NCBI GenBank assembly: GCA_007844125.1
Contig: CM017559.1
Location: forward strand, 31,781,926-31,845,925
Reading direction: 5' to 3'
Length of the DNA: 64,000 bases
From: Sinonovacula constricta
Lineage: Eukaryota; Mollusca; Bivalvia; Cardiida; Solecurtidae
The notes beneath the pieces were generated by a model. It was not told the DNA's origin. It saw only the letters and a list, made by a program, of their open reading frames with translations, and did not search any database. Positions within the stretch are counted from its first letter, which is position 1. Each line of letters starts with the position of its first letter. Both the position numbers and the translations under genes were made by a program. This document shows positions 1 to 12,624 of this stretch, in pieces.

Positions 1-1047
1 GGCCAAGTTATCCGTTGGATTGTAGAACCATAGAATTTTACATACCTCAGTGACATTGCTGATTGCAGCCGTCGGTCATGGCTATCAGTGAGGTAAAATG
101 TATAAGCGAATGTTTCATAACACAATGTAGCACAATGTCCTTATTGTTTGTCACACACATAATCGCCATGCTAATAAGCGAAGCTGATGTTGACAAGCAT
201 GAGAGCTGCATTTATTCACGGAGGTGTGAAAACATTACAGCTAATTTTAGTAATCGTGAAGCTTACTTAAGTGCATAAGTGGTTCAAGGGGGCGTGACAA
301 TCATCCGATCGAGTGTAGTATTCCAAAGAATAGTGATCATAAGTATGGTAACATTTTCTACATATTATATATATATAGAAATACTGATGGGACCAGCGAA
401 TGTATCCGTAGTACCCCATACAATGTTCGATTGTGGTTCAAGGTATTATGATTGGACTGTAATTCCAAGAGACCATCTTTGATAAATTTCAAAAAATGGA
501 CATTAATGAAATTGTCCTAGATCAAGCGCCCACAATCTTTATCACAAACATTGAACATATATTCTCTTGTATAAATAGGCCATTTGTTGGATATGTGTCA
601 GTGACACTGATAAGCTTTATATGAACTGCCCCCATTTGAATTAGCACTGCCATAAACTGCACAGATCTCAAAGCCCTTGAATTATGCAATTCATTACATT
701 TATTATAGTCAAACCTGACCAAGTGACTGCCCCTTACTGGTGACCACATGCTCTATTTGACTACTCCAAAATCGCTTCTGACCCCCCATGACCTAGTTAT
801 GGACTCATCCAAGCTTTCTTGCAAACAAACATTCTAAGTTTGGTGAAAATTTGATAAAAACTGTAGCCTCTAGTGTGTTCACAAGCTAGCTGTTGATGCT
901 GCATGACTCATGACGTGGTATCAGAAAAGCTCACTCTGAGCACAACTAAAAGAAAATTCCCTGGCACAGATTTATTTTAAAACTTAACGAGGCCTAATCT
1001 TATTCATGCATGTCGATTCAAGTCTCTTAATCCATGCCTTAATTTAC
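1..1047. other. Presumed MSH6 intron, no exon seen
   Basis: No continuation of MSH6 and no other gene recognised. The stretch at about 720-910 (contains AAGTTTGGTGAAAATTTGAT) reads like an old interspersed repeat, but the family is not identified. Confidence 0.4.
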
Positions 1048-1163
1048 CTTCATGGGTGAATCCACATCAGCGGTTTCATCAGAGCTGACCTCGGCTTCAT
1101 CAACACCACTGCTTACATCATCCTCGTCGCTGTGATCTTCAGCATCAGGCTTAAACTCATCAG
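1048..1163 (-). CDS. MSH6: MSH6 coding exon 6
   Basis: Acceptor GGTTTAG, donor GTAAAT. Encodes ADEFKPDAEDHSDEDDVSSG and ends VDSPMK; human has EFKPD and NSPVK at the same place. Last MSH6 exon seen in the window. Confidence 0.87.
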
Positions 1164-4100
1164 CTAAACCAAAGGTAAATCATTATTTATGCTGGATTAA
1201 TTTTTTATTAATTATAATTTTGGAAGAGGAAGACTCCCTCCAAATGTTTGGTTACACCAATGGAGCATCACAAGTCAGCTGGAAGACCTTTCCACATTCA
1301 GTCCTATGCCCCAACGGGACTCGAACCCACATGGTGTAGTGGAGGATTGTGGGGGTAGTCACTTAATTGTCAATAACACAGATGTTTTGTATAAAATTGA
1401 TGCCTAGATTGATTCTCCTTCACTTTAAAAGTTGAGGACGGATCTATTTAAGTGCTTCTTTCTTGTTTGGTAGGATGATGTCAGTTTAAAAGTATTTACA
1501 TACACAACATTCAATCAAAGCCCTGTTATAAATCCAGCCTAGAACTGTTAAACTAAATTATATAACGTCAAATGATGCAAGCAACACAAAGTTGTGGAGA
1601 ACGACTATAGAAAAGATTAATAAACATTTAAATTAGAAACAAAAAAAAAATCCCTATAGTAAAGTTCCACAGTAATGGCCAAAGTAAAGTTTGGCCAACT
1701 TTTTATAGGAAAAGAAAATATCCCTATAGTAAAGTTCCACAGTAATGGCCAAAGTAAAGTTCCCCCAAATGTAGGCGGGAAATAAATACAAAGAACAGTT
1801 CCTCAATAATAACATAAATGGCTTATGATTCATCTTAACACAGAATACACAAATAGTATTCACAATACAAAACACCGTTGACTGACACTATTACCTGGCG
1901 GTGTCCTTTACATAATGTTATTACATAAGGTGTCATTAATAGCAATAATGTATTACATATGAACATTCACGTTAACTTAAAAATTAATCGTGATATTCAC
2001 AAGATAGACCCCCCCACCTATATCAATCAAGGATAGTATGCACAGAAAGTTCTTAAGAAAAAAAAAAGAAAATGTATAACTGTTTTATCTGCCCTATTGA
2101 AATAATTTCCATTTTTGAAATAAAACAAGTTTTCTACGTTTGAATTGAATATTTTAACATTTTTTCTAGAAATGAACCCCCAAGAAAAAGGTTTATCCAA
2201 GCAGATAAGAAGACCTTGCGATAAACTCGTAATTTGTGTAAAAAAAAAAAAAGCAATAAAAAATTTCTAACCAGAGTCTTCATCACTATCATCTTCTATC
2301 ATTATTCTGCGTCTCTTTGCCTTGGAACGCTGTGGTCTCTTTCCTTTGCTTGGAGATTTCTTTGGTGACTGTTAGAAAAAATAAATAAAAAATAGTTGTA
2401 AAATCTTGACAATTCAAAAATTCATCTTTAATTTTTTTGTTACTTGTTATTTCAACTTGGTGTTAAAATTATTGGCACACTGTTAGATTCTAAGTTCAAC
2501 AACTTAACCACACTAAATCAGGTTTCAGTGTTGGTTATTACTGCCAGTCCTTGTGTTGTTGTATTTGAAGATGATCAACTTGTACTGGACATAAGATTTT
2601 GAAATTATACTATGCCTATAGCAAGAAAAAAGTAAGAAAAAATAAATTCATGTAACAAGCCATTTCCTCTAAAGGGATGGGGATTGGGATTTGCCAACAA
2701 TTTTTGCCGACTCTGTACAGCATCATTTCTATCATTACAGCACAGGGGCACTTATAAGGTGCCCAGGGACTGAACCAGGCCGGTCAATTATACTGACACC
2801 GACAAGTCAGGCATAATGCTGTCCCCTTAGCGCAGAGCATTAGGACGGAAGCCACTACTACCAACTTTGGTTTGATCCAGCCGGGGTTTGAACCCACGAC
2901 CTCCCGATCTGCAAACTGACGCTCTACCACTTGAGCTTTTGCTGCGGGTGAAGATCTGAAGGACCTGTTGGCTTAGCAAGTAACCAATCTTGTTGACTAA
3001 AACAGTTATGGGACTATCAACACTGATGTCATTACCTTTCCATCTATGTTTTCTTTGCTGTCATCACCATCCATTTCTTCATCTATTCCCTCAGCTAAAA
3101 TCAAAAAAATAAATTAGCTGTTTCAAAATGGCCCTGTTGTTTTTTGAGGTGTATTATTATGGCCCCAATTTTTCGTATTGGCCCAGTTTTCATGTGTTGG
3201 CTCTGTAAATACTTGACAAAATGTAATACAACACAAAATATGAATACAAAATCTCTGTATATAACACTATGTACAGAATATTTTACAAAAAGCTTTAGTT
3301 GTTTTTTTTTAATCAAGATTAGGGCTCTCGCATGTTATTTTGACACAATTAGAAATATTTCTGTAAGAATTTGGAGAAACGTATGATTTTTCTCTGACCG
3401 AGTAACAGCTCGAAAATAAATCTCTGCATGTCTATAATCTTACACATAGAGGACAAATCACCTTTTCACTGTCTTAGCTAACTGGCTAGTGAAAATTCCC
3501 AATTTTAAGATCTAGGCTTTTAAGATCCAGATCGTTGAACAATCATTATGATTTCATTTACAATTTATAAAACAACCTTTTGGGCTGATTATTTCATTTG
3601 GCAAGCTGTTGCTTGTATTTTAAACATGTTATGCCCACTAAACCAGTAATATGTTTATTGCGCAGGAACCACATGGTATTCTGGCATAATGTTCTATATC
3701 AAATTAAAATCAAATGGGCAATGCAACAAAATGGTGGTGGAAATGAAACTGAAATATGTTTCTGGTGTAAAACCCGGGAAAAAATACCCTGAAGTTGGCA
3801 GGCGAATAATACTTAAATGGTGTTTTTTTTCTATATTTATCTTAGTTTTTTTAGATTTATTTGTAAATTAAAACAGAATTTAATTCAGACTAGTAAATTT
3901 TCTTTCAGGCTAGAGACAACTGCTTACTTACTAGCCCAACGCACTTGTAAATTTCAATCCTAATTTCTATGACTATTACCTTAACATTCCTCTAAATTTT
4001 TATTATCTTAAGGAGTTTCCACTCAATTCACTATAATTCTCATCTGGAGCCCTGTTACTGGCAGCGGAAGAACCTGGACACGTCTTGGTATCACCCCCGG

Positions 4101-7100
4101 TGCACCAAAGTTCAGCTAGAAGACTTCCCCACATGAAGTTTGTAAGGTTTATCATTCCACCAACATCTTTTCAAATATTTGGGGATAAATACTTCCTTCA
4201 TTGCGTAAAGCAAGTAGTGAACGTCAGACATGATACCATATCCAGTCACATTATTTTGACACAGGACAAACCAGTCATGACACTACCCTTATATTTGCTT
4301 AAGCAATGGCAAAGGAGCTATACAACTACCATCTTTAATGACTGGTATATACAGGCCTGGGATTGAACCCAGGGCCTCCTGTACCTGGTGCTTTACCAAT
4401 TGTGCTTATCAGCCCAGTCCACATCAAATGACTGGTTGAAATAAGCTGGATTCAACAGGTCAATTTGTAGGAAATCTTTCTTCACTTACATTCAGCATCC
4501 ATCTCTTCCTCATCATCTGAAGGTTGCAGTTCCACCACCAGTTTCATACGCTCCTCACGTGGCATCTTGAGCGCTTTTTCTGCCTCTTCCGCACCCTTAA
4601 TGACAGGGGCACTGGTGGTGTAAAACATACCTCCCTTGTCAAATTCCTTGTCAGTTGTACCACTGAATGGTCGTGCATTTCTGTTACAAAATTAAAGGTG
4701 CTTTTTAGCTGGAAGGTACATTTTTTGTATGGGTACAGTGCATTATGCTCAAGTTGTTTTAACAATTTAATTTAAAGCAACAGATGGTAGCTTTGAAAAT
4801 TTGTCTTTATTTGGCTGGTTAATCATCCAACCTACAATCTTTCAGTTATTTGATGATGTTGCCCATTTGAAGCAGAATATAGTGCCTTCTTCACATGATG
4901 GAATGCTGTGTACACCTGGCATGACATCACACCCAGTCACATTATATGGACCAGCCTGGTGTTACCCTTAAATTTGCTTAAGCCTTACCAAGGGAGTCTT
5001 ATTTACACCATTTCTTATGACTTTGATGTGTTGCGACAATAGTTGAAACTTGGGTCTTCGGGTTACTGGTGAATTTTTCACTTTTTAGTTCAGTGCTACT
5101 TTATTTTGAGCCACAGAAAATTTCTAATTTGGTAATAACTTTCCCTACAGCCTTTAAAAAAAAAAAAATGTTTTTAAGTACTTTCTAAATAAATTTGTAA
5201 ATGCTAATTTTAACAATTCATGGACCTTTCACAATTGCTGCTGCAAAAGGTTCCTCTATGTTTTTTTCTGAGAATCCCTAAGCATTACTCAGGTTAACAG
5301 CAATTTTCTGAGAATCTCTAAGCATTACTCAGGTTAACACCAATTTTCTGAGAATCCCTAAGCATTACTCAGGTTAACAGCAATTTTCTGAGAATCCCTA
5401 AGCATTACTCAGGTTTACAGCAGTCTCATCATGACTTTTTAGTGATTTATAAGAGTTCTAACAGGGAGAGTTGTACATATAGAGTAACACCATTTTTAAT
5501 CAATGATGCATTAAAAAAAATAACAAAACTGAAAGTGATAGGGGAAACTCTGTCAAAAGCAATAATAAAATGTACAAACTGTACAAAATGATTTTTAAAA
5601 TAATTTTTTGAACAGATTTTTCTGAAAAGAAAGAAGCTTGGGAAATTTAGTTTATCTCAAACAATGAAATAACTCGATTTAGTCAATATAATAAATATGA
5701 CAGTGATTGGATTTAATACCAACTGCAAAAAAACCCCAAAAACACTTCAAGATGGGAGCATTATTCATCCCAAGGCAAAGCCAAAAGTATAAATTATAAT
5801 AGGATGTATCTGTGAAAAAGAACATGCTGAGAAAATCCATACCAGCATTGGCTGAGAAAAATAACAAAGGGCAATAACTCATTGCTAAGCACAACTTCAC
5901 ATTATAATCAATTAACCAAGCAAGCGTAAACATTTTTAGCTGAAATTCCCATCATGCTTATTTATAGATTTGGAAATAATGGGCATTTAGCATGATAATT
6001 CTTATGATTTCTGCTATCTTACAAATGGGGCAAAGTAATATCTGCATGTAAGTAAATTAAAGTAAAAGTTTTTGCAGCAATTATGCACAAATTTTAGAGA
6101 ACATTGGTAATATAATGTGTATTAGATAAAGGCAAAATTCTGGATACCATCTTTAACATCAATCATTCAAGCAAATATGAAGAAAGTCCAGTGAATCTTT
6201 CGCATAAGTAACTGCAAATGAATAATGACATGGGACATACTTTTACACGACCAATTCTGTTGTATTAAAACTCTAAACTGGAAAACTGCATATAATCTTA
6301 CTTCACTTTGATCCAAGCCCTTGAAATGGGTATATCAAAAAACTGCACATGGACCTGTGGTAGTTTTCCAGGCTTGTAGAATGTGTGAGATGTTGGATGT
6401 TTACATACAAGACAAGCCCACCAGGGGTAGCCCTCTAATTTACCCCACAGCAAATCTCCTTCTTGAAACTCTGAAATTACAAGGGAGAAACATTATGATT
6501 TATGTAAATAGAAACAAAACTAGTAGACATTAATGCCATATGTATTAGACAACATTTTTGTAAAGTAACTTATATCAAAATGCACTTTAGTAGGTACAGT
6601 TAGTCTCTGGGATAAATTTAACCATAATATATTTAGATCAATTTGGAAACCTTTTTTCAGTTCATAAGTAAGTGCTGTTGACACCTGACTTGTTTATACC
6701 ATGTTTGGCTGTTGTTGTTTTTGTAGGCCACAAGCTTAAGACCAAAGCATACAATTTATGTTTAAATAGTGAACTAAAATATGTTATATATATTTCAAAA
6801 TTCATTTAAAAATATTGTAAAGAAAAATTTTATCATTGAAATTTCTATGATTATTGATAAAAAAAGACAAAAATACTGTTTTACAAATAGAAATAAGCCA
6901 CATAGTCAATTTAACGCACATTTACGAAAATCTCTTTCCCTGGCACCCCAATCTCCCTCTTTGGGACCAAGGAAAGATCACATGTCTGAATGTTCATTTA
7001 ACAGGCCATGTTGTACTAGAATTTTATTTAATCTTTTCTTTTTAATTAACATGATTTTGTCCTTTTAATGCTGCCTTCACTGAGTAAGCATGCTGTAATC

Positions 7101-8929
7101 ACAGTTCGCATTATACCGCACCCATTCACATAATGCCGACACTTGGCTGACCAGTTGTAGGACTATCCCTATATAAACTTTAGAGCTACCACATACCACA
7201 AGGTAAAAGGCGAGGGTAAACAAAACCAAAGTCGCCTATACCACTACCATATTTAACTTATTGAGCCCTACAGCCAATTATCCAGTCATCCCCTAGAGGC
7301 ATTTCTCCAGTCATCCCCTGCATCTGGTGGGGGTCTTATCTGCCTCTCATGCCTAGACACATCTAGTGGGGATTATCAGTCAGTGGAAGATATCGGGGAT
7401 GGTTGTATACACAACACAATAAACATGTCATTTTGGATATACTCTAAAGGGATATTTTCACATACTTGAAGCACAGAGAGTGCTTTACACAACCATGTAA
7501 TTTTTAACAGTATGAAAAGAAATACTTCAGAAAAGAGTGAAAATGACTGAACTCTGATAACAAGTCAGATTAATAATATCAAAATTAACACAATATTTAA
7601 TTGAAATATAATTGACCTCATCAAGTTTTTTTATGTTTATAACACAAACAAACACTGCTTTATATATTTTATATAATGAGTAACTTTAAAACAGTTGGCC
7701 ATCTTTGATTTAAAGTTGGGATCTTCTGCTAGTTTTAGAAAAAAAAACGCTCTTAAACTTCATACTTGATTGAAAACTTCGGATATTTCCAAAGAGTTAG
7801 ATTTTGTCTTTTATCTATTGATATCTACAATTATCATATAATTATTTGATCTGACGCAGGTAATTCCATATATCTGCCGACACATATGCGTATAAGTAGA
7901 AATCTTAAAGGTAATGGTAAGGCACATTGCTGTATATTAATTCATTGTGTTTACATCCGGGTTACATAAAATTCCAATACATGATGTAACGACGTTTCTG
8001 ATTGGCTAAAATTCGAAGTGTTAATCATTTTAAAACTGCTTGTACAATCGTATTTCAGCTGAGAAATGTTTCAAATTAGATGGGAATTAGAGAAAATGTT
8101 GCCGATTTTTCTGTTGTCTCGCTACAATAAATGAATAACAAAAAAGGTTTAAAGCAAGTAGATTTAGATTAAGATGACAATTACATTTATGATACTGCGA
8201 TGTACTGAGACTTGAAAGTGTTTGAAAACACAAGTTTAAACCAGCATATAAGATGCGCACATTAAAGCGGTGTTCGTCAGTAGCCGAGACATTTTCAGGG
8301 CTGCGTTTATGCGGCACTTGGAGCCAGACACAGGTAAAATGCGACGCAATAAAGCGTCTCCCGGCATGAGGCGGCTGTTTTAATGCGTCACTTGGGCTCA
8401 ATGAGTTAATGACTTTGGTATGGCACTCACCAGGATGGAGCAACGGGTCTCCCTCCTGTACCTTATGTTACTTGCATGTATATCGAACAATAAAGAACTA
8501 TTGTCTTGATCAGCCTAAGCTCTACTGATTGGCTACCAGGTGCGGTGGAAAGTGGCCCGTTGAGTGAAACAAGTGGCCCGTTGAATGAAACAATCTTAGC
8601 ATAGCTGATACAGAATGCATCGATAGTGTGTGGTTTCTAGCAGTTTGATTAAAATTTGTCTATGTTAAATCGTTGCTAAATTAGTGAAAACGCGAGATGA
8701 CTTTACAACTAGTAAGCAATCCGTTGACATTAATGTTTTTGTTAACTGTTCTACCGTTGGATGGATCCTTTTTCTCTGCTTTCTTAGGCTGATTTGGCGA
8801 TCGCTTTGGAGAGAGAACATCTTGTTTATCTTCCTTTACAGCCGGAGATTTTGCAGCCGCCGGGCTCTTGCTAAAATATGAGAAAAGGGTATTCGCTTGT
8901 TTCGACGGAGTTTGTTTAGGAGGCCCCAT
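1048..8929 (-). CDS. MSH6: MSH6 DNA mismatch repair protein, N-terminal six coding exons (partial gene)
   Basis: Mismatch-recognition subunit of the nuclear MutSalpha heterodimer (MSH2-MSH6). Joined exons are 8929-8755, 6470-6302, 4680-4490, 3094-3036, 2368-2272 and 1163-1048 (807 nt, 269 codons, phases 1,2,1,0,1,0). Residues 11-19 (QANTLFSYF) resemble the PCNA-binding PIP box and are followed by SKSP as in other MSH6 proteins. Residues about 63-113 form a PWWP domain (GDLLWGKLEGYPWWACLV, then VHVQFFD), which in human MSH6 reads H3K36me3. Exon 3 carries KGGMFYTTSAP and an acidic tail like human KGGHFYSAKP. Exons 5-6 carry RRRIMIEDDSDEDS and EFKPD, ending DSPMK, matching the human linker. The ATG at 8927-8929 has a good context; an in-frame ATG 42 nt upstream is possible. 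The exon 1 donor (8754) was chosen for phase and is the least certain junction. Connector, clamp and ATPase domains lie beyond the left edge. Confidence 0.93.
1221..1345 (-). mobile_element. SINE-A fragment, tRNA-derived
   Basis: Reverse-oriented fragment with the shared body AGTCAGCTGGAAGACCTTTC and the B-box-like head CGGGACTCGAACCCA. It lies in an MSH6 intron. The better copy of the family is at 58125-58345. Confidence 0.65.
1651..1762. repeat. Direct duplication, 42-bp units 70 bp apart
   Basis: TCCCTATAGTAAAGTTCCAC and the 22 bases after it occur identically at 1651-1692 and 1721-1762, inside an MSH6 intron. Confidence 0.85.
2272..2368 (-). CDS. MSH6: MSH6 coding exon 5 (basic then acidic linker)
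   Basis: Acceptor TTTCTAACAG, weak donor GTTAGA. Encodes SPKKSPSKGKRPQRSKAKRR then RIMIEDDSDEDS, comparable to human KKRRVISDSESD. Confidence 0.85.
2755..2955 (-). mobile_element. SINE-C, tRNA-derived
   Basis: On the minus strand the 5' head has an A box (AGCTCAAGTGGTAGAGCG) and a B box (GGTTCAAACCC), the internal RNA polymerase III promoter. A unique body follows. The same head occurs at 60785-60910. The acceptor stem does not pair, so it is not a functional tRNA gene. Confidence 0.75.
3036..3094 (-). CDS. MSH6: MSH6 coding exon 4 (acidic linker)
   Basis: Short 59-nt exon between a TTTTAG acceptor and a GTAATG donor. Encodes EGIDEEMDGDDSKENIDGK in a phase that links its neighbours. Confidence 0.78.
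4064..4145 (-). mobile_element. SINE-A fragment
   Basis: Diverged reverse copy of the SINE-A body (GCACCAAAGTTCAGCTAGAA and GACTTCCCCACATGAAG). The tRNA-like head is missing. Confidence 0.5.
4190..4425 (-). mobile_element. SINE-B copy
   Basis: Reverse copy with the B-box head (CTGGGATTGAACCCAGGGCC), the AGGAGCTATAC body and the CCAGTCACATTATTTTGACA segment shared with the copies at 45.2, 50.3, 57.1 and 58.7 kb. Confidence 0.7.
4490..4680 (-). CDS. MSH6: MSH6 coding exon 3
   Basis: Acceptor TTGTAACAG, donor GTAAGT. Encodes NARPFSGTTDKEFDKGGMFY and KMPREERMKLVVELQPSDDE, equivalent to the human segment just after the PWWP domain. Confidence 0.9.
4855..5070 (-). mobile_element. SINE-B copy, degenerate
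   Basis: Carries the reverse of the family's conserved central block (CACACCCAGTCACATTATAT) and the GGAGTCTTATTTACACCAT region. The head is eroded. Confidence 0.6.
5264..5423. repeat. Tandem repeat, 40 bp x 4
   Basis: Four consecutive 40-bp units beginning TTTTCTGAGAATCCCTAAGC and ending in a variant of CAGGTTAACAGCAA, with only a few substitutions. Intronic in MSH6. Confidence 0.93.
6302..6470 (-). CDS. MSH6: MSH6 coding exon 2 (PWWP domain)
   Basis: Acceptor follows a pyrimidine-rich run ending TAATTTCAG; donor is GTAAGA. The translation contains the full PWWP signature EGYPWWACLV and the beta-strand VHVQFFD, ending RAWIKVK. Confidence 0.92.
7067..7245 (-). mobile_element. SINE-B-related element, diverged
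   Basis: Reverse orientation: CTGCCTTCACTGAGTAAGCA, CACCCATTCACATAATGCC and TTGGCTGACCAGTTGTAGGA follow the order of the SINE-B body but with many changes. Probably an older subfamily. Confidence 0.5.
8551..8592. repeat. 21-bp direct duplication
   Basis: AGTGGCCCGTTGAGTGAAAC and its near-copy with TTGAATG lie side by side in MSH6 intron 1. Confidence 0.8.
8755..8929 (-). CDS. MSH6: MSH6 coding exon 1
   Basis: Encodes the start MGPPKQTPSKQANTLFSYF and a lysine/proline/serine-rich linker. The frame stays open past the proposed donor GTAGAA to an alternative GTAAAG about 35 nt further on. That alternative would create a stop with exon 2, so the first donor is preferred. Confidence 0.75.
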
Positions 8930-8933
8930 TTTC

Positions 8934-8941
8934 TTTCCCGC
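8934..8941 (-). promoter_or_regulatory. E2F-like site in the MSH6 leader
   Basis: TTTCCCGC matches the E2F consensus TTTSSCGC and sits 5 nt upstream of the preferred MSH6 start codon. E2F control of replication-coupled repair genes is known in animals; use of this site is an inference. Confidence 0.35.
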
Positions 8942-9191
8942 AATTTTGGGTGACTCGTGCAACTCACACAATCGTAAGTGGACTACATTCGGGCAATGTC
9001 GGATATTTCCGGATATATTGATAATGTTGGGAGTTTTTCCGATAACTTATCGATCATTCGACATAATTGGGTTAAGTATTGGTTTTATTGAAACAATATT
9101 CGCAATATATTGGAATTTCATAATACTTTCTCTTACATAAGTATGATTAAATGATTTAGATTTTTAAAAAATTGCCCAATGTCAGAACTTG

Positions 9192-9201
9192 ACCGGAAGT
9201 A
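9192..9201 (+). promoter_or_regulatory. ETS/GABP-like site upstream of MSH6
   Basis: ACCGGAAGTA matches the ETS-family core CCGGAAGT, common in animal housekeeping promoters. It lies about 260 bp upstream of the MSH6 start and could mark a core promoter. Confidence 0.35.
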
Positions 9202-10710
9202 ACCGGACAGTAACGATAGATTCTTTTCGCTAAATTACGGAAAGGAAGAAATAGATAGAATTGTCTGTCATTAGTTTTTTCCCTTGTTTACAAACTTCTC
9301 GTGGACACTTGAAATTGAAGGAATGTGTTTGATGATGACGATTATAATTTGAACAAAATAAGTTTGTCACGTAATGATAATCTTATATCAAATATCAATA
9401 TTATTATTTAGATTATATACGCATCTTTCTTGTAATTATTTGTTTATGCTTAAACGTGGTATCCGACAGTCTGCCTATGTCAAATAAACATAACAATGTC
9501 TGACCTCTGTTTGGAGTTTGCATAGTTTCTGCAGAAAGATCATACTTTAGTCTGGTTTCCAGTCGTTTCCCCCACACTGACATTTCCTCCTGGATGTTTC
9601 CTCTCCTATATATATATTATATAGTAATGTGAAGATATACCATATAAAGATGAAATTGTTCTTTATGAAATATTTAGTATCATTGATACTAATGATACTT
9701 TACATAAACATGTTAAAATCATTCTTTTATTAGGTTTTAAATTAATTTTTTTACAATTTACTTAAAGTTTTTGTTGTAACTGTTTATGGTGGATACATAT
9801 ATAACTAGAGATGATTATGTATGGATTGATGATATAAAATATTAAACAATTAGTCATTTAGCATAAATTGTGTAAAAACTATTTTTTAAAGTTTGTGTTA
9901 ATTTATATTGCCAATAATGTATTAAAGGTGTTGGAAAAATTATTCAATCAACTCTGAATCATTATTTTAAATCCATTTAAGTGGCATGTGCTTTTCTTTG
10001 ATCATTAAAGTTCAAAGATATAAAATCACTTTTAACCAGATGGCTTTGTTATTTCGTTATTGATATAAATCTTGTCATTTGTAAAGAAACATAATTGCTA
10101 CTAAGCTGTTAAAAATGTGTCAAATACACATATCCTGTTAATAGTCTATGTACAGTTTTGTAGTGTAACTATCTCAAACAACTCACACATTTCACTCAAG
10201 GAAACACTACATGTTTCACACCTGCCATATCCTGTCTTTGTACAGTTTTGTAGTGTAACTATCTCAAACAATTCACACATTTCACTCCAGTAAATGCTTG
10301 GTAAATCTAGTGATATATATATATTTCAAAAACATAATTAACAAAATCAATAAAATAATTTACTATTTAATATATAAGTGACAACTATATAAATGTTATG
10401 TTATTTGTAAAATTAATTTATGGTAATCTTGATTCTTTTAGTAATTAGATGATTAAAATGTGAATATTATTTCTATATTTCTATATCATTAATTAAACTA
10501 TTGTAAATGCAACAAACCAATGGTACCTCAAAATTATGTTTGTATTTAAGTAAAAATATAAACCTTTCCAATCTTTCACAACTACTTTTTATAAAGTATA
10601 TATATAGGGGTGGAAACATCCTGGAGGAAACTGCAGTGTGGGGGAAACATCCAGGGGAGGAACTGGCTTGTGGGGGAAACGACTGGATACCCTTTAGTCT
10701 AATCTTATAA
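9202..10710. other. Intergenic region with minor repeats
   Basis: No gene recognised. The piece at 9459-9545 (ACGTGGTATCCGACAGTCTG) is the end of the GGTGGTATC inverted-repeat family. Copies of TGTACAGTTTTGTAGTGTAA and about 29 more bases occur at 10149-10197 and 10239-10287. Confidence 0.6.
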
Positions 10711-10718
10711 TGTGTTAA

Positions 10719-11543
10719 AGGCATCTCGAAAGGAATGTGGTATCCCACTGAGCCAGGCCCCCACATGCTATGACCAGACCTGCTAATTGCTGGTCATCAC
10801 TGCATGGAGTCTTTAGCCAACATAGTACTAATCTGTCACAGTAATACCTCTGATGGGTTAATGCAAAACTAAATTACCTGCTAGTATGGATGTGAGACAG
10901 TAGGCTAGTTTTACACAAAGCCACAAACATTATTGTTAGTGATAATGTGGGTTGTTTACTATATGATCCCTTACAAATTCTTTATTGCATTAATTACTAG
11001 GTGTCAATTTTGTAACTGCAAGATTATGTATTTTTTTCATAGCTAAATATTTAATTTTGAAAATACATGAGAGATACAAGTTTTAGTATTCAAAATGACT
11101 CTGAAGGACATTATTCTGACAATGAATGACTTTTTAAATTGCTTTTGTTAGAAACGTTTCGTTACATTTTATAAATCAAAATAAAATATAACTTTAAATA
11201 TATATGAGAACTAAAAGAATGAAAGAAATGTATAAGAAATAACAAAATCAACCAACAAAGTAAGAAAGAAAACAAATAAAGATTTATATATATATATATA
11301 TTTATATATATTGGATTGCGTAATTGGTATATTCACAACTGTTTCCTTTAAAAACTGTGAATGACTATGTTCAACCCCCAGATATAGCATACATACACTT
11401 GGATCTTGAACAATACCTGTGTGACAGACACATCGTTACAGACTGTGGCAGCCTGGCTTATCAGAAAACAGATGCCCTCACATGCTGGGTGGGGCAATAA
11501 ATGGGGGGGGGGGGGTCACTTATATAAGGCTTTTGAGATGCCT
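10719..11543. mobile_element. piggyBac-like MITE, copy 1 (TTAA target site)
   Basis: Bounded by TTAA on both sides (10715-10718 and 11544-11547). The left end AGGCATCTCGAAAG and the right end CTTTTGAGATGCCT are inverted repeats with one mismatch. Length 825 bp with no coding capacity, so a non-autonomous element. TTAA duplication is the piggyBac-superfamily signature. It contains a (TA)n run near 11285-11310. Confidence 0.85.
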
Positions 11544-12235
11544 TTAAGCATTGTTTCTATTTTCAATGTTCTCCTGCAATCGTCATTATGATGTTGTGTT
11601 AGAAAATAGAATATGTGATGCTGATTTAGCATGAACTCCACTATTCATTAAATAGGAGTGGTAAAATTGTTAAATAAAGGTCACCAATTTGTAATGGCTG
11701 TCTTCTTAGAGCAGTAGGTGGGGCATATAACTATTGTCTTAAAGGCATCTCGAAAGGAATGTGGTATCCCACTGAGCCAGGCCCCCACATGCTATGACCA
11801 GACCTGCTAATTGCTGGTCATCACTGCAGGGAGTCTTTAGCCAACATAGTACTAATCTGTCACAGTAATACCTCTGATGGGTTAATGCAAAACTAAATTA
11901 CCTGCTAGTATGGATGTGAGACAGTAGGCTAGTTTTGCACAAAGCCACAAACATTATTGTTAGTGATAATGTGGGTTGTTTACTATATGATCCCTTACAA
12001 ATTCTTTATTGCATTAATTACTAGGTGTCAATTTTGTAACTGCAAGATTATGTATTTATTTCATAGCTAAATATTTAATTTTGAAAATACATGAGAGATA
12101 CAAGTTTTAGTATTCAAAATGACTTAAAATGAGTCTGAAGGACATTATTCTGACAATGAATGACTTTTTAAATTGCTTTTGTTAGAAACGTTTCGTTACA
12201 TTTTACAAATCCAAATAAAATATAACTTAAAATAT

Positions 12236-12398
12236 ATATGAGAACTAAAAGAATGAAAGAAATTACAAAATGTATAAGAAATAACAAAATCAACCAACAA
12301 AGTAAGAAAGAAAACAAATAAAGATTTATATATATATCTTTATATATATATATAAATCTTTATATATATATATATATATATAAATCTTTATTTGTTTT

Positions 12399-12457
<59 letters not shown>

Positions 12458-12536
12458 CTTTATTTGTTTTCTTTCTTACTTTGTTGGGTGATTTTGTTAT
12501 TTCTTATACATTTTGTAACTTCTTTCATTCTTTTAG

Positions 12537-12624
<88 letters not shown>

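Noticed and set aside
8087..8443. A 118-codon minus-strand frame in MSH6 intron 1
   Set aside because: It does not fit MSH6, has no splice context, and its GC-richer core looks like an interspersed repeat rather than a gene.
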